Source: Pseudomonadota bacterium (GTDB lineage Bacteria > Myxococcota > Myxococcia > Myxococcales > JAKAPL01). Taken from it: a DNA stretch of 44,082 nt. The first letter of the stretch is position 1; the number at the start of each line of letters is the position of its first letter. The DNA lies in assembly GCA_027451705.1 (NCBI GenBank), contig DAIDIT010000042.1, positions 1-44,082 of the forward strand. Reading direction: 5' to 3'. A program made the translations under genes and the position numbers. Below are positions 1-9,741 of the stretch, one piece after another. The notes beneath the pieces are model-generated. The model did not search any database and was not told where the DNA came from. It saw nothing but the letters and a program-made list of their open reading frames with translations.

Positions 1-1350
1 CTTCGCGTTGGCCTCGCGTCGGTAGCGTGGGTCCTCGAGCAGCCTGGCGGCGTAGCGCCGGCTGTTGTCGACTCGCGCGGCCTCCAGGTCGGCGCCCGCG
101 TCGCTGGTGGTGGCCAGTATCCATTCGTCGATGGTGCGGGCGCCTACCGCCTCCATGCGCCGGTCGAGCTCGGCGAAGTAGCCCTGCATCCGCCCGTAGC
201 CCTTCGGCCGGAGGAGGTCGCTGCAGACGGTCACCGGGCAGAGGCCGAGGGCCACCGCGTCGGCGAAGTTCCGCTGGTCGATGCCCGCCGAGAAGGTGAT
301 CGGGAGTGCCCCGCCGAATGTCTCGCGGAAGCGGGCGACGAGCTGCATCGCGAGGACGTGGAGCGGCGGCCCCGACAGGTACATCTGCGCCTCGCCCGCG
401 GGAAGGAATCGGCTCTCGCCCGGAACGGGGTTCTCCACGATGAGCGTGTTTGTGAGCTTGACCCCGAAGCCGAGCCCCAGCGACGCGGCGCGGTCGCGGA
501 GCCGCCCGGTGAAGTCCACCGCGTGCTCCCAGCGCGTGTCGCGCTCGAACGCCAAGTCTGGGACTCGGTCGGCGTGGCCCAGGACGCCGTTGAGGATCCG
601 CCGCACCTCGGTGGCGCCCAGCAGCGTCGGGTTGAGCTTCACGATGCAGTGGAAGCCGTGCTCCGCTTGTAGCCATTCGATCATCCGCTCGATCTCTTCG
701 GGGGGGCAGCCGTGGAACGTCGAGAGCGTGAGGCTGTCGGCGAGATCCGTGCGGAAATCGAGGTCGCGCAGCCGGCGCCACGGTTCCGGGATCTCGCGCC
801 GCAGACGGTCGACGATCGGGCCCGCGTTCCGCATCCCATGCAGGAACGCCTGAACGCGCTCGCTCTGGATCCCGGCGAGGTCGTAGCCGGCGCTCACGTC
901 GAAGACGTAGCGCTCGAAGCCCGGGGCGAGGCCGAGGACGCCGCTCGCCGCGAGCAACTCGATGAGCATCGAGCCCTTGACGTACTCTGCCAGCGACTGC
1001 TCGAGCGTCAGCTCCTGCGACCACTCGACGTTGTAGCCCGCGGTCCGCATGTCGATGCAGGGGCGCGGGATCTTCAGCCGGTCCTGCACCTGGACGGTCT
1101 TGAGCTCGAAGATACGTGCCCCGCCGAGGAATCCAAGCACGAGGTTCTGAGCGAGCTGCGATTGCGGGCCGGCGGCGGGGCCGAGCGGCGTGGCCGCCGC
1201 GTGGCCATGGAAGCGGACGGAGAGGTCGCGTGCTCCGGGGCCGCGTACGAAGCGCCGCTCCGGGAGGTCGAAGATCGAGCCGTTCTGCGCAAGCTCGCGG
1301 AACATCCGCGTCACGAGCGCCGGGAATGGCGCGGGTACGAGATCCGCCAC
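1..1350 (-). CDS. ygfK: YgfK-like putative selenate reductase / Fe-S oxidoreductase (C-terminal part beyond window edge)
   Basis: Reverse strand reads VADLVPAPFPALVTRMFRELAQNGSIFDLPERRF...GPAAGPQSQLAQNLVLGFLGGARIFELKTVQVQDRLKIPRPCIDMRTAGYNVEWSQELTLEQSLAEYVKGSMLIELL, open to base 1; GTG start at 1350. Missing from ORF track because it has no stop inside the window. Confidence 0.85.
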   Translation of the reverse strand, partial: MADLVPAPFPALVTRMFRELAQNGSIFDLPERRFVRGPGARDLSVRFHGHAAATPLGPAAGPQSQLAQNLVLGFLGGARIFELKTVQVQDRLKIPRPCIDMRTAGYNVEWSQELTLEQSLAEYVKGSMLIELLAASGVLGLAPGFERYVFDVSAGYDLAGIQSERVQAFLHGMRNAGPIVDRLRREIPEPWRRLRDLDFRTDLADSLTLSTFHGCPPEEIERMIEWLQAEHGFHCIVKLNPTLLGATEVRRILNGVLGHADRVPDLAFERDTRWEHAVDFTGRLRDRAASLGLGFGVKLTNTLIVENPVPGESRFLPAGEAQMYLSGPPLHVLAMQLVARFRETFGGALPITFSAGIDQRNFADAVALGLCPVTVCSDLLRPKGYGRMQGYFAELDRRMEAVGARTIDEWILATTSDAGADLEAARVDNSRRYAARLLEDPRYRREANAK

Positions 1351-1430
1351 GCGTCCATCTAGCCGGTCTTCCGACGCGAATCAAAGCGGGACGGGTGATT
1401 TCGGAGTGCGCAGGGAGTACACTCCCCGCC

Positions 1431-4013
1431 GTGCGCCTCGAGGTGAACGGGCTCCTGCGGAACGTGGCGCCCGAGCCCGAGCGGACTCTGCTGTACGTCT
1501 TGCGCGAGGAACTCGGGCTCACCGGCGCCAAGTACGGCTGCGGGGAGGGCGAGTGCGGCATGTGCACGGTGCTGCTCGACGGACAGCCGGTCCATGCCTG
1601 CGTCACGAGGCTCGCGGAGGTCTCCGGGCGGAAAGTGACGACCATCGAGGGGCTCTCGGGCGACGGGTTACACCCCGTGCAGCGGGCGTTTCTCGAGGAA
1701 GGCGCCCTGCAATGCGGCTACTGCACGCCGGGGATGATACTCACGGCGTCGGCGCTGCTCGCGCGCAACCCCCGTCCCGACGACGCGGCGATCGCGGCAG
1801 CGCTCGAGGGAAACGTCTGCCGCTGTGGCGCCCACCCCCGCATCCTTCGCGCCGTGAAGCGGGCCGGTGCCGTGCCGGGGGCCGCGGTGGGTGAGGTGCC
1901 CCAGCAATCGCTCGAAGCGGACCCGACCGTGCCGTGGGACCAGCTCCAGCCGGGCGCCGCGCCGTACTTCGACGTCCTCGGGGAAGGGATCGTCGCCGTG
2001 GTCCCTCCCGGGCCGAGCCCGCGGGGACTGCCACGGGGGGGCGCCTGGGTCCACCTCGGGACCCGCGGAATGGCGACGGCGTTCACCGGGAAGATCGAGA
2101 TGGGGCAGGGCGCGCGGACCGGGCTCTCGCTGTTGGTCGCCGAGGAGCTGCGGCTGCCGCTCGAGGCGGTGCGCCTCGTCATGGGCGACACCGATGTCGT
2201 GCCGTGGGATGTGGGGACGTTCGGGAGCATGTCGACGGCAATCGCCGGGCAGGACCTGCGCGCGGCCGCGGCGGCGCTGCGGGAGCGGCTCGCGCTCCGG
2301 GCGGCCCGCCAGTGGGGGATCGACCGGAGTCGCCTCGACCTCGAGGGCGGCCTCGTGCGCGGCCCGGACGGGAGGACGGCCGCGTACCGGGCGCTGGTCG
2401 AGGGCCTTCGTGCGGTCGAGCAGGCGACAGGCGCACCGCCGCTCACGGCCGCGGAGGCGTGGACGGTCGCGGGCCGGGAGACGCCGATGCTCGGCCGGTA
2501 CGAGGCGGTGACGGGGAAAAAGCGCTTCCCGATCGACCTCGCCCGGCCGGACCTCTGGCACGGGCGCGTGCTGCGGCCGCCGGAGGTCGGGGCGAAGCTG
2601 CGGGGGGCCGACGTCTCCCTCGCGAAGGCGCTCGGCGCAACGGTCGTCCTGGAAGCCGGCTTCGTCGGGGTCGCCGCGCCGTCGCTCCACGAAGCGTCCG
2701 CCGCGCTCGCCGCGATCCGCGCCGACTGGGACTACACGCCCCAGCCCTCGGAGGGCGAGTTGGACGCGTTCCTGAGGTCGCACCCGATCGAGGGCAAGGG
2801 CTGGGAGGACAGCCCGGTCCACGACGTTGCCGGGGACAGCACCCGCGCGCTCGTGGCGTCGCCGCTGCGGGTCGAGGCGACCTACCGAACCGCGTACATC
2901 GCGCACGTGCCGGCCGAGGCGCGGTCTGCGATCGCGGAGTGGCGCGGGGAAAGGGTCTCGATCTGGACCGGGACGCAGCGACCCTTCGGAACGCGGGCGG
3001 CGGTCGCCGCGGCGCTCGGGATCCCCGATTCCCGCGTCCACGTCGTTGCGGGCGACATGGGTGACGGCTTCGGTGGAAAGCAGGGGGCCGACGCGCCGAT
3101 CGAGGCGGCGCGCCTGGCCCGGGCGGCGAAGCACCCGGTCAAGGTCGTCTGGGGGCGCGACGAGGAGACCGCGAGCGCCTACTTCCGGCCTGCCGCGCTC
3201 GTCGACGTCCGCGCCGGCGCCGGAAAGGACGGTCGCCTGCGCGCGTGGGAGCAGACGACGTGGAACGCCGGGGCGGCGGCGCTCTCGACCCCCTACGACG
3301 TCGCCGACCGGAGCGTGCACTTCCTGCCCGCCGAATCGCCGCTGCGGCAGGGGCCGTACCGATCGCTCGCGGCGGTCGCGAACAACTTCGCCCGCGAGTC
3401 GGCCATGGACGAGCTGGCCGCGGCGAGCGGGCTCGACCCGCTCGAGTTCCGGCTGCGCAACCTCGGCCACGACGACCGGCTCGCCGCAGTGCTGCGCGCC
3501 GCGGCGGAGCGGGCGGGTTGGAGTGGCCGGAGTGTCCGCGAGGGCGTCGGCTGGGGCCTCGCTTGCGGCTTCGAGAAGGGCGGCCGGGTCGCCACCTGCG
3601 CCGAGGTCGACGTCCGTGCCGGCCTCCGCGTCCTCAGACTCGTGACCGCATTCGACTGCGGTGCGATTGTCAACCCGGATGGCGTACGGGCGCAGGTCGA
3701 GGGGGCCGCGATCATGGGTCTCGGCGGTGCGCTGTTCGAGGCGATCCACTTCGAGAACGGGCGCATCCTGAACGGCAAACTGTCGCGCTACCGCGTCCCG
3801 CGCTTCTCGGACTTGCCGCAGATCGACGCCGTACTCGTCGGTCGGCCCGCCGCGCCGTCCGCCGGGGCGGGCGAGACGCCCATCATCGCGATCGCTCCCG
3901 CCATAGCGGCGGGCTGCTTCGCGGCGTCCGGGCGCCGCCTCCGGTCGCTCCCGCTGCTGGCCGAGTGGGACCCGTCGCGCCCGAGTTCCGAGCCTCACTT
4001 GCCGTCGAAGTAG
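1431..4013 (+). CDS. Fused [2Fe-2S] + molybdopterin-binding hydroxylase (isoquinoline 1-oxidoreductase / nicotinate dehydrogenase-like)
   Basis: N-term CGEGECGMC and CGYCTPGM...CRCG Fe-S motifs; C-term Mo-hydroxylase motifs (EMGQGARTGL, GDGFGGKQG, GAGETPIIAIAPA). GTG at 1431 (VRLEVNGLLRN) is a better start than the ORF-track start 1116. Confidence 0.88.
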   Translation: MRLEVNGLLRNVAPEPERTLLYVLREELGLTGAKYGCGEGECGMCTVLLDGQPVHACVTRLAEVSGRKVTTIEGLSGDGLHPVQRAFLEEGALQCGYCTPGMILTASALLARNPRPDDAAIAAALEGNVCRCGAHPRILRAVKRAGAVPGAAVGEVPQQSLEADPTVPWDQLQPGAAPYFDVLGEGIVAVVPPGPSPRGLPRGGAWVHLGTRGMATAFTGKIEMGQGARTGLSLLVAEELRLPLEAVRLVMGDTDVVPWDVGTFGSMSTAIAGQDLRAAAAALRERLALRAARQWGIDRSRLDLEGGLVRGPDGRTAAYRALVEGLRAVEQATGAPPLTAAEAWTVAGRETPMLGRYEAVTGKKRFPIDLARPDLWHGRVLRPPEVGAKLRGADVSLAKALGATVVLEAGFVGVAAPSLHEASAALAAIRADWDYTPQPSEGELDAFLRSHPIEGKGWEDSPVHDVAGDSTRALVASPLRVEATYRTAYIAHVPAEARSAIAEWRGERVSIWTGTQRPFGTRAAVAAALGIPDSRVHVVAGDMGDGFGGKQGADAPIEAARLARAAKHPVKVVWGRDEETASAYFRPAALVDVRAGAGKDGRLRAWEQTTWNAGAAALSTPYDVADRSVHFLPAESPLRQGPYRSLAAVANNFARESAMDELAAASGLDPLEFRLRNLGHDDRLAAVLRAAAERAGWSGRSVREGVGWGLACGFEKGGRVATCAEVDVRAGLRVLRLVTAFDCGAIVNPDGVRAQVEGAAIMGLGGALFEAIHFENGRILNGKLSRYRVPRFSDLPQIDAVLVGRPAAPSAGAGETPIIAIAPAIAAGCFAASGRRLRSLPLLAEWDPSRPSSEPHLPSK

Positions 4014-4618
4014 CCCGGGTATCCGTACTTCAGGGTGTCGGCGGTGAAGGTGTCCCCCTCCGACATCTTGTCCACGACGTACCAGCGCCCGTGGAACTGC
4101 CCGAGCAGGTACGCGGCCTTCTCGCCCGTGTAGTCGCCGCCTTCCTGGATCTGGTAGCTGTCCTCCGAGGTGTCGACGACGACCGTGCCGTGCACGGCGG
4201 GCGTGACCTTCTGGACCGTGAACGCCTTTAGGTAGAAGTTGTCCTTGGCCCAGTACCAGGGCGCCATGCTGTGGCGCTCCTCCCCGAGCCGCCGCTTCAC
4301 CTGGGCGATGGTCTCGAGGGTCTTCGGGTGGGTCAGCGCTCGGACCTCCTTCCACTTCTTGGCCTTGACGGCGTCGAGGTAGGTGACGAGGGTCGACTTC
4401 GCGGCGTCGAGCGTCGACTGATCGAGCTTCGGCGGCGGCTCCGTCGGCGCCGCCTCGGAGGGCGGCTTGGCGTGGTGGTGCTTGGGGGGGGGGACGGCGA
4501 CGTCCTCGTCGTCGTCGTCGTCCTTGGCGTTTGCCTGCGCCCGGGCCCTCTGCGCCGAGGCCACCAGGGTCAGCGCCGCGAGCGCGCTCGCGGCGATGCC
4601 GAATGCGGAGGTTCTCAT
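3995..4618 (-). CDS. Secreted hypothetical protein with poly-Asp/poly-Pro/His segment
   Basis: Signal-peptide-like N-term MRTSAFGIAASALAALTLVASAQRARAQA; 207 aa; 19-bp convergent overlap with preceding gene. Confidence 0.8.
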   Translation of the reverse strand: MRTSAFGIAASALAALTLVASAQRARAQANAKDDDDDEDVAVPPPKHHHAKPPSEAAPTEPPPKLDQSTLDAAKSTLVTYLDAVKAKKWKEVRALTHPKTLETIAQVKRRLGEERHSMAPWYWAKDNFYLKAFTVQKVTPAVHGTVVVDTSEDSYQIQEGGDYTGEKAAYLLGQFHGRWYVVDKMSEGDTFTADTLKYGYPGYFDGK

Positions 4619-4768
4619 GGGAACGGATCCTAGGAAGGCCTGCGCGAAGGGTCAAGGAAGACCCTTGCCGCAACCGCACCGGGGTTCCGCGGGCGGCCAA
4701 ATGACTCGTATCCGACGCTCAGCCCACGTATAAGCATGGGCCGTTTTCTCCACCGCGATCCGCAATCG

Positions 4769-6712
4769 ATGACCGAAGCTCACGACAGCCCCCCGGCAAC
4801 CTTCGAATCGCTCGGCCTGTCGCTGCGGGCGCTCGAGGCGGTGGCACACGCGGGCTTCGCGAGCCCGACCCCGATCCAGGCGCTCGCCATTCCTCCGGCG
4901 CTCGCCGGCCGCGACGTGATCGGCTGTGCCGCGACAGGGACGGGGAAAACCGCTGCCTTCGTGCTGCCGATGATCGAGCGCCTCGTCGGACGCCGGGGAA
5001 CGCGCGCGTTGATCCTCGCGCCGACGCGCGAGTTGGCGCTCCAGATCGGGACAGAGATCCGGAGGCTCGGCGCGCGGCGCGGCTTCGGGGCGACGGCGGT
5101 CGTCGGCGGACTGTCGTTCAGCGCGCAGGTCCAGGAGTTTCGGTACGGGAGGTCGGCGATCGTCGCCACGCCGGGCCGACTCGTCGACCATCTGGAGCGG
5201 CGCACCGTTCGCCTCGACCAGGTCGAATGCCTCGTCCTCGACGAGGCGGACCGGATGCTCGACATGGGCTTCGCGCCGCAACTCGAACGCATCCTGGCCG
5301 CGCTTCCGGCCCGCGACGGACGGCCGCGCCAGACGCTCCTCTTCTCGGCGACCATGGCTGGGGAGGTGGCCAAGTTCGCGTCCAGCCACCTCGTCGACCC
5401 GGTCCGCGTGGCGGCGAACCCGAGCGGCACCGCGGCGCCGCGGGTCGAACAGTGCGTCTACCTGGTGCCGCAGGGCGAGAAAACGGCGCTGCTGCTGGCG
5501 CTACTCGCCCGGGACGACGCCTCGACCCTGGTGTTCGCGCGAACCAAGCGGCGGGCCGATCGTCTGGCCGAGGCGCTCGTCCGTGCAGGGCACGCGGCCG
5601 CCTGCATCCACGCCGACCGATCGCAGCTCCAGCGGCGCCAGGCCCTGCAAGGGTTCTCGCGCGGGCACTACCGGATCCTCGTCGCGACCGACATCGCCGC
5701 GCGCGGCATCGACGTCGCGGACATCGGTCACGTCGTCAATTTCGATCTCCCGTTCGTGGCCGAGGACTACGTTCACAGGATCGGTCGCACCGCCCGCGCG
5801 GCCAAGAGCGGCCGGGCCTCGAGTTTCGTCTCCTCGGAGGACCTCGGTGCGCTCCGGGCAATCGAGCGCCTCCTTCGAGGGCCTGTTCGGCGTGGCGAGT
5901 TGCCGGCGGGAATCCGGGCGGAGACGGTTCGGGAGGCGGCGGTCCATCGGCCGGGGTCCGTGCGACCACAGCCGGGGAAGCACGCCGGCATCGGATCGAA
6001 GCACGGGCGGCAGCATCCGACCGGGCCAGGTCCGGGTCGGGAAAATCCGGGACGTCGGCAGGTACAGCCCGGGCCCAGCGATGGCCGGCGGCCGGATTGG
6101 GAGCGGCCGGCCCAGGGGAGGCCCTCGACTCGCTGGGCGCCGCGAGACGACACCTCCGGGTCGCCCATTCGCCATCCGCAATCCGGCGCCTCGCGGATTG
6201 ACGGGCGTCTTGGGCAAAGCGGCGACGCCGGGGCGAGATCCGGGTATCCCGACCGGGCGTCGCGTTGGCCCGCGCGCGGCGGTTCCGCTCGGATGGACCG
6301 CCCGTCCGCGGCCGCGCCGCCGGGCCGACCGGCCGATCGGCCGCGGCAGATGCCGGCGCCTCACCCGCCGGTGCGCGTTCGGGGAGAAGGCAGGTCCAGT
6401 CCGAAAGACCGGCGCTTCCCGCCGCGGCCGTCGAGCACCGCTGCTGCGGCAGCCGGAAAACCGGCCTCGCCCGCGAGACCCCCGCCCCTCCGGACGGCGG
6501 AAAGCGGGAAGCCGCGCCGCGACGATCGGCCCGGACGACCGACCGGACGTTCCGGCGAGCGCGGCCCGGCGTCGCCTCAGATCTGGCGCAATCCGGCGCA
6601 TCCGGGCGGGCAGAAGCCGGCGCCCGCGACCGACCGCGCGCGAAGCGGGACGAATCCCACCCGAGTCATGTCGCCGCGCCCGGGGACCTGGCGACCCCGC
6701 GGACAGCGCTGA
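4769..6712 (+). CDS. DEAD-box RNA helicase with long R/P/G-rich C-terminal tail
   Basis: ATGTGKT, PTRELALQ, TPGRLVDH, VLDEADRMLDMGF, SAT, HRIGRTARA motifs; ATG at 4769 (MTEAHDS) or 4736. Confidence 0.92.
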   Translation: MTEAHDSPPATFESLGLSLRALEAVAHAGFASPTPIQALAIPPALAGRDVIGCAATGTGKTAAFVLPMIERLVGRRGTRALILAPTRELALQIGTEIRRLGARRGFGATAVVGGLSFSAQVQEFRYGRSAIVATPGRLVDHLERRTVRLDQVECLVLDEADRMLDMGFAPQLERILAALPARDGRPRQTLLFSATMAGEVAKFASSHLVDPVRVAANPSGTAAPRVEQCVYLVPQGEKTALLLALLARDDASTLVFARTKRRADRLAEALVRAGHAAACIHADRSQLQRRQALQGFSRGHYRILVATDIAARGIDVADIGHVVNFDLPFVAEDYVHRIGRTARAAKSGRASSFVSSEDLGALRAIERLLRGPVRRGELPAGIRAETVREAAVHRPGSVRPQPGKHAGIGSKHGRQHPTGPGPGRENPGRRQVQPGPSDGRRPDWERPAQGRPSTRWAPRDDTSGSPIRHPQSGASRIDGRLGQSGDAGARSGYPDRASRWPARGGSARMDRPSAAAPPGRPADRPRQMPAPHPPVRVRGEGRSSPKDRRFPPRPSSTAAAAAGKPASPARPPPLRTAESGKPRRDDRPGRPTGRSGERGPASPQIWRNPAHPGGQKPAPATDRARSGTNPTRVMSPRPGTWRPRGQR

Positions 6713-6738
6713 GGGGCCGAGGCCGCGCGCGAAAACGA

Positions 6739-6773
6739 CGAAGCCGCCCCGGGCGGTACCCGGAGCGGCTTCG
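6739..6773 (-). terminator. Stem-loop terminator, probably for 6801..6968 and possibly bidirectional
   Basis: CGAAGCCGC-C-CCGGG-CGGTA-CCCGG-A-GCGGCTTCG: 9-bp + 5-bp stem separated by one mismatch; minus-strand continuation is TCGTTTTCG. Confidence 0.6.
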
Positions 6774-6800
6774 AACAGCCCTCGAAGAAGGGGCGCCTGC

Positions 6801-6968
6801 TTACTTCTTGTCGGCCTTCTTGGCGGCGCCCTTCTCCTTCTTCTCGTGCTTCATCTTCTTCGCCTTCTTCTCCTTCTTGGCCTTGGCGGGCTTCTCCGCC
6901 TTCTCGCCCGCGAAGGCGTTGGCGGCGAAAGGAGTGGCGAGGGCGGCGATCAGCAGGAACTTCTTCAT
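6801..6968 (-). CDS. Small Lys-rich secreted protein (55 aa)
   Basis: MKKFLLIAALATPFAANAFAG signal peptide then EKAEKPAKAKKEKKAKKMKHEKKEKGAAKKADKK; GGAG RBS upstream; downstream hairpin. Confidence 0.75.
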   Translation of the reverse strand: MKKFLLIAALATPFAANAFAGEKAEKPAKAKKEKKAKKMKHEKKEKGAAKKADKK

Positions 6969-7019
6969 GGCAGTTCTCCGGTTTGGGGTGGACAGTTCAT
7001 CCAACAATCATCCTAATCA

Positions 7020-7035
7020 AGCACGTCGCGTGCCA
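7020..7035 (-). promoter_or_regulatory. Candidate sigma54 (-24/-12) promoter of the Lys-rich micro-protein
   Basis: Minus strand TGGCACG-CGAC-GTGCT against TGGCACG-N4-TTGCW; GG/GC spacing correct, about 52 nt upstream of the ATG at 6968. Confidence 0.5.
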
Positions 7036-7188
7036 CGGCCCAAGTTATTGAGTTCATTTGGAACTGATGGAAACGTCCCGGGGCGTTTCTCCTCACCCTG
7101 GGGCTCGCTGTCCCACTTCTCCCCGGCCTCGCACCCCAACCGGAAGAAGTGGACGGCGGCGGCGCTTTCGGCCTAAGAGTCGCCAGCG

Positions 7189-9738
7189 GTGAGGCCCGCC
7201 ACGACCGTTTCGCCGAATCCCCCCACTCCGCCGGAGCGGATCGGGCCACTCTCGGCGTGGCTCTCCCGCTTCTTCCGCGCGGTCTCCTTCCCCGAGGATC
7301 GGGTGGCCGAACTTCGACTGCTGGCGGGGCAGGGGACCCTCGTCTACGTCATGCGCTCCGCGAGCGTGCTGAACCTCGCGTACTTCAGCCAGGCCTACGC
7401 CCTCCGCGGGCTGCCCGTCCCTCGTGTGGTGCACGGCCTCGGGGCCGGTCCACTGCGGAGCGTCGAGACGCGAAAGGTCCGGCGGGTGGACCCCGGCGAA
7501 ATGGCGGCGTCGGTCGTGGCCGGTCAGAGCGCCCTGATCTTCCTCCGCCACCCCGAGGTCTTCGGTTCGCGCCGTGGCGTCCCGCTGGGCGACGATCCGT
7601 TCCCCGAGCTGGTGCGTCGCGCGCGCGAGAGCGGCCGCGAGATTTTCCTGGTCCCCCAGGTTCTCGTTTGGGAGAGGCATCCGGGTCGGCTCGAGAGTGG
7701 CCTCGTCGACGCCGTCTTCGGCACGCCGGACTCGCCGAACCTCGTGCGGACCGCCGGTGCGTTCCTCTACAACCGGCGCAACGCCTTCGCGAAGATCGGC
7801 CAGGCGATCGACCTCCAGCGCTTTCTCGAGGAGCGGGAGCAGGAGAGCGACGCCGACGTCGCGCGCAAGGTCCGCGGCGCGCTCTGGCAGCATCTCGCGC
7901 GCGAGACGCGGGTCGTGCGCGGGCCGCAGCTCAAGACCGAGGCCCGCGTCGTCGAGGAGGTCCTCCGCGACCGCGTCCTCCGGTCGACCCTCGACCGGAT
8001 CGTCGCGGAGGAGGGGGTCTCCCGCCCGGAGGTCGAGGCCCGCGCCCGCGCCGCCCTCCAGGAGATCGCCGCGAACTACAGCCCGACCGCGATCGAGGTC
8101 ATCAAGCCCACGATGAACCTCATCTTCAACCGGATCTACGACGGGATCGAGGTCGACGCGCAGGGCCTGGACCGCATTCGCCGCGCCGCCTCCCGCGCGG
8201 CGGTCGTGCTCTGTCCGAGCCACAAGTCCCACATCGACTACCTGATCCTTTCCACGGTGCTCTACGATGCCGGCCTCACGCCCCCACACATCGCCGCCGG
8301 CGCGAACCTCTCATTCTTCCCCCTCGGGGCGATCTTCCGTCGCGCGGGAGCGTTCTTCCTCCGCCGCTCGTTCAAGGGCGACCGCCTCTACGGCGCCGTC
8401 TTCCGCGCATACGTCAAGCGGCTGATGCGCGACCACTTCACCCAGGAGTTCTTCATCGAGGGCGGCCGCAGCCGGACCGGCAAGCTGCTCTCGCCCAAGC
8501 TCGGCCTGCTCGGGATGGAGGTCGACGCGTGGGTCGAAGGCGCCTCCCACGACGTGTACTTCGTGCCGATCTCGGTCGACTACGAGAAGATCGTCGAGGG
8601 CCGTGCCTACGCCGAGGAGCTCGCGGGCGGCGAGAAGCACAAGGAGGACATGCGCGGCCTGCTGCGCACCCCCCGGGTGCTCCGCTCGCGCTACGGCCGC
8701 ATCTACATCCAGATCGACGAGCCCGTCTCGCTGCGCGACTTCTTCCACGAGCGCGGCGTCGACCCCGCGAACCACACGCCCGAGCAGCGGCGGGCGCTCG
8801 TCCAGGTCCTCGCCCACCGCATCGTCGGCGGCATCGCACGGTCGGCGACGGTGACGCCCGCCTCGCTCGTCGCCGCGACGGTCCTCTGCCACCGCCAGCG
8901 CGGCATCTCGAGTCGCGCCATGGCCGAGCGGATCGCATTCTTGCGCAACGCCGCCGAGAAGATCGGCGCGCGCCTCTCGCGCGTGCTCTACGAGGCGCCG
9001 AGCGATCCCCTGGCCGAGGGGCCGGTTCGCGAGGCAGTCGACCTCTTGCGCGGGGACGGCAGCCTCGTGGAGCTGTCGGCCTTCGGCGAGACGTACTTCG
9101 CCGCGAATCAGGACCGCCGCAGCCAGCTCGCCTTCTACAAGAACACGCTCCTGCAGCACTACGTCGCCTGCGCGCTCCTCGCCGCGTCGGTCCTCTCCTT
9201 CCGCGAGGGCGTACCGGAGCTTTCGGCCGCCCGCGAGCGCACGCTCTGGCTCTCGCGGCTGTTCAAGTTCGAGTTCGTCTACCGCGTCGGAGCGTCGTTC
9301 GAGCAGATCTTCGACGAAACCCTCGAGGTCTGCGCCTCGCTGGGCCTGATCGAGCGGAACCGCGCGGCGGGCAAGATCCGTCCCGCGTCGATCGCCGCGC
9401 GGGAGCGGCTCGAGTTGCTACGCGACCTGCTCCGCGACTTCCTCGAGGGCTACTGGGTCGCGGCGGAGGGGCTTCAGGAACTCGTCCCCGTCCCCGAACT
9501 GGAGGGTCGCGAACTGACGCGCCGGACGCTGGAGCGCGGGCGGGCGGCCTTCCTGGCCGGCGGAATCGCGGAGCCGGAGGCGCTCAGCAGGCCGGCGCTC
9601 GAGAACGCGCTGCTCGCCTTCCAGGATCTCGGAGTTGTCGAATCGGCCTCGGACAAGAAGCTCCGGCTGACGGACGCGGCCCGCGCCGACCCGTCCCTCC
9701 TGCGCAAGCTCGGCGACGACATCCGCCGCTTCTCGTAG
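7189..9738 (+). CDS. plsB: Glycerol-3-phosphate 1-O-acyltransferase
   Basis: CPSHKSHIDYLILS, FFLRRSFKGD, FFIEGGRSRTGKLLSPKLGLL, 849 aa; GTG start. Confidence 0.93.
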   Translation: MRPATTVSPNPPTPPERIGPLSAWLSRFFRAVSFPEDRVAELRLLAGQGTLVYVMRSASVLNLAYFSQAYALRGLPVPRVVHGLGAGPLRSVETRKVRRVDPGEMAASVVAGQSALIFLRHPEVFGSRRGVPLGDDPFPELVRRARESGREIFLVPQVLVWERHPGRLESGLVDAVFGTPDSPNLVRTAGAFLYNRRNAFAKIGQAIDLQRFLEEREQESDADVARKVRGALWQHLARETRVVRGPQLKTEARVVEEVLRDRVLRSTLDRIVAEEGVSRPEVEARARAALQEIAANYSPTAIEVIKPTMNLIFNRIYDGIEVDAQGLDRIRRAASRAAVVLCPSHKSHIDYLILSTVLYDAGLTPPHIAAGANLSFFPLGAIFRRAGAFFLRRSFKGDRLYGAVFRAYVKRLMRDHFTQEFFIEGGRSRTGKLLSPKLGLLGMEVDAWVEGASHDVYFVPISVDYEKIVEGRAYAEELAGGEKHKEDMRGLLRTPRVLRSRYGRIYIQIDEPVSLRDFFHERGVDPANHTPEQRRALVQVLAHRIVGGIARSATVTPASLVAATVLCHRQRGISSRAMAERIAFLRNAAEKIGARLSRVLYEAPSDPLAEGPVREAVDLLRGDGSLVELSAFGETYFAANQDRRSQLAFYKNTLLQHYVACALLAASVLSFREGVPELSAARERTLWLSRLFKFEFVYRVGASFEQIFDETLEVCASLGLIERNRAAGKIRPASIAARERLELLRDLLRDFLEGYWVAAEGLQELVPVPELEGRELTRRTLERGRAAFLAGGIAEPEALSRPALENALLAFQDLGVVESASDKKLRLTDAARADPSLLRKLGDDIRRFS

Positions 9739-9741
9739 ACC

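Noticed and set aside
1668-4700. 1010-aa minus-strand ORF
   Set aside because: Antisense to the fused Mo-hydroxylase; shadow ORF.
7070-7089. GAAACGTC-CCGG-GGCGTTTC hairpin as a rho-independent terminator
   Set aside because: No U-tract on either side and no upstream plus-strand gene clearly ending there; may be incidental.
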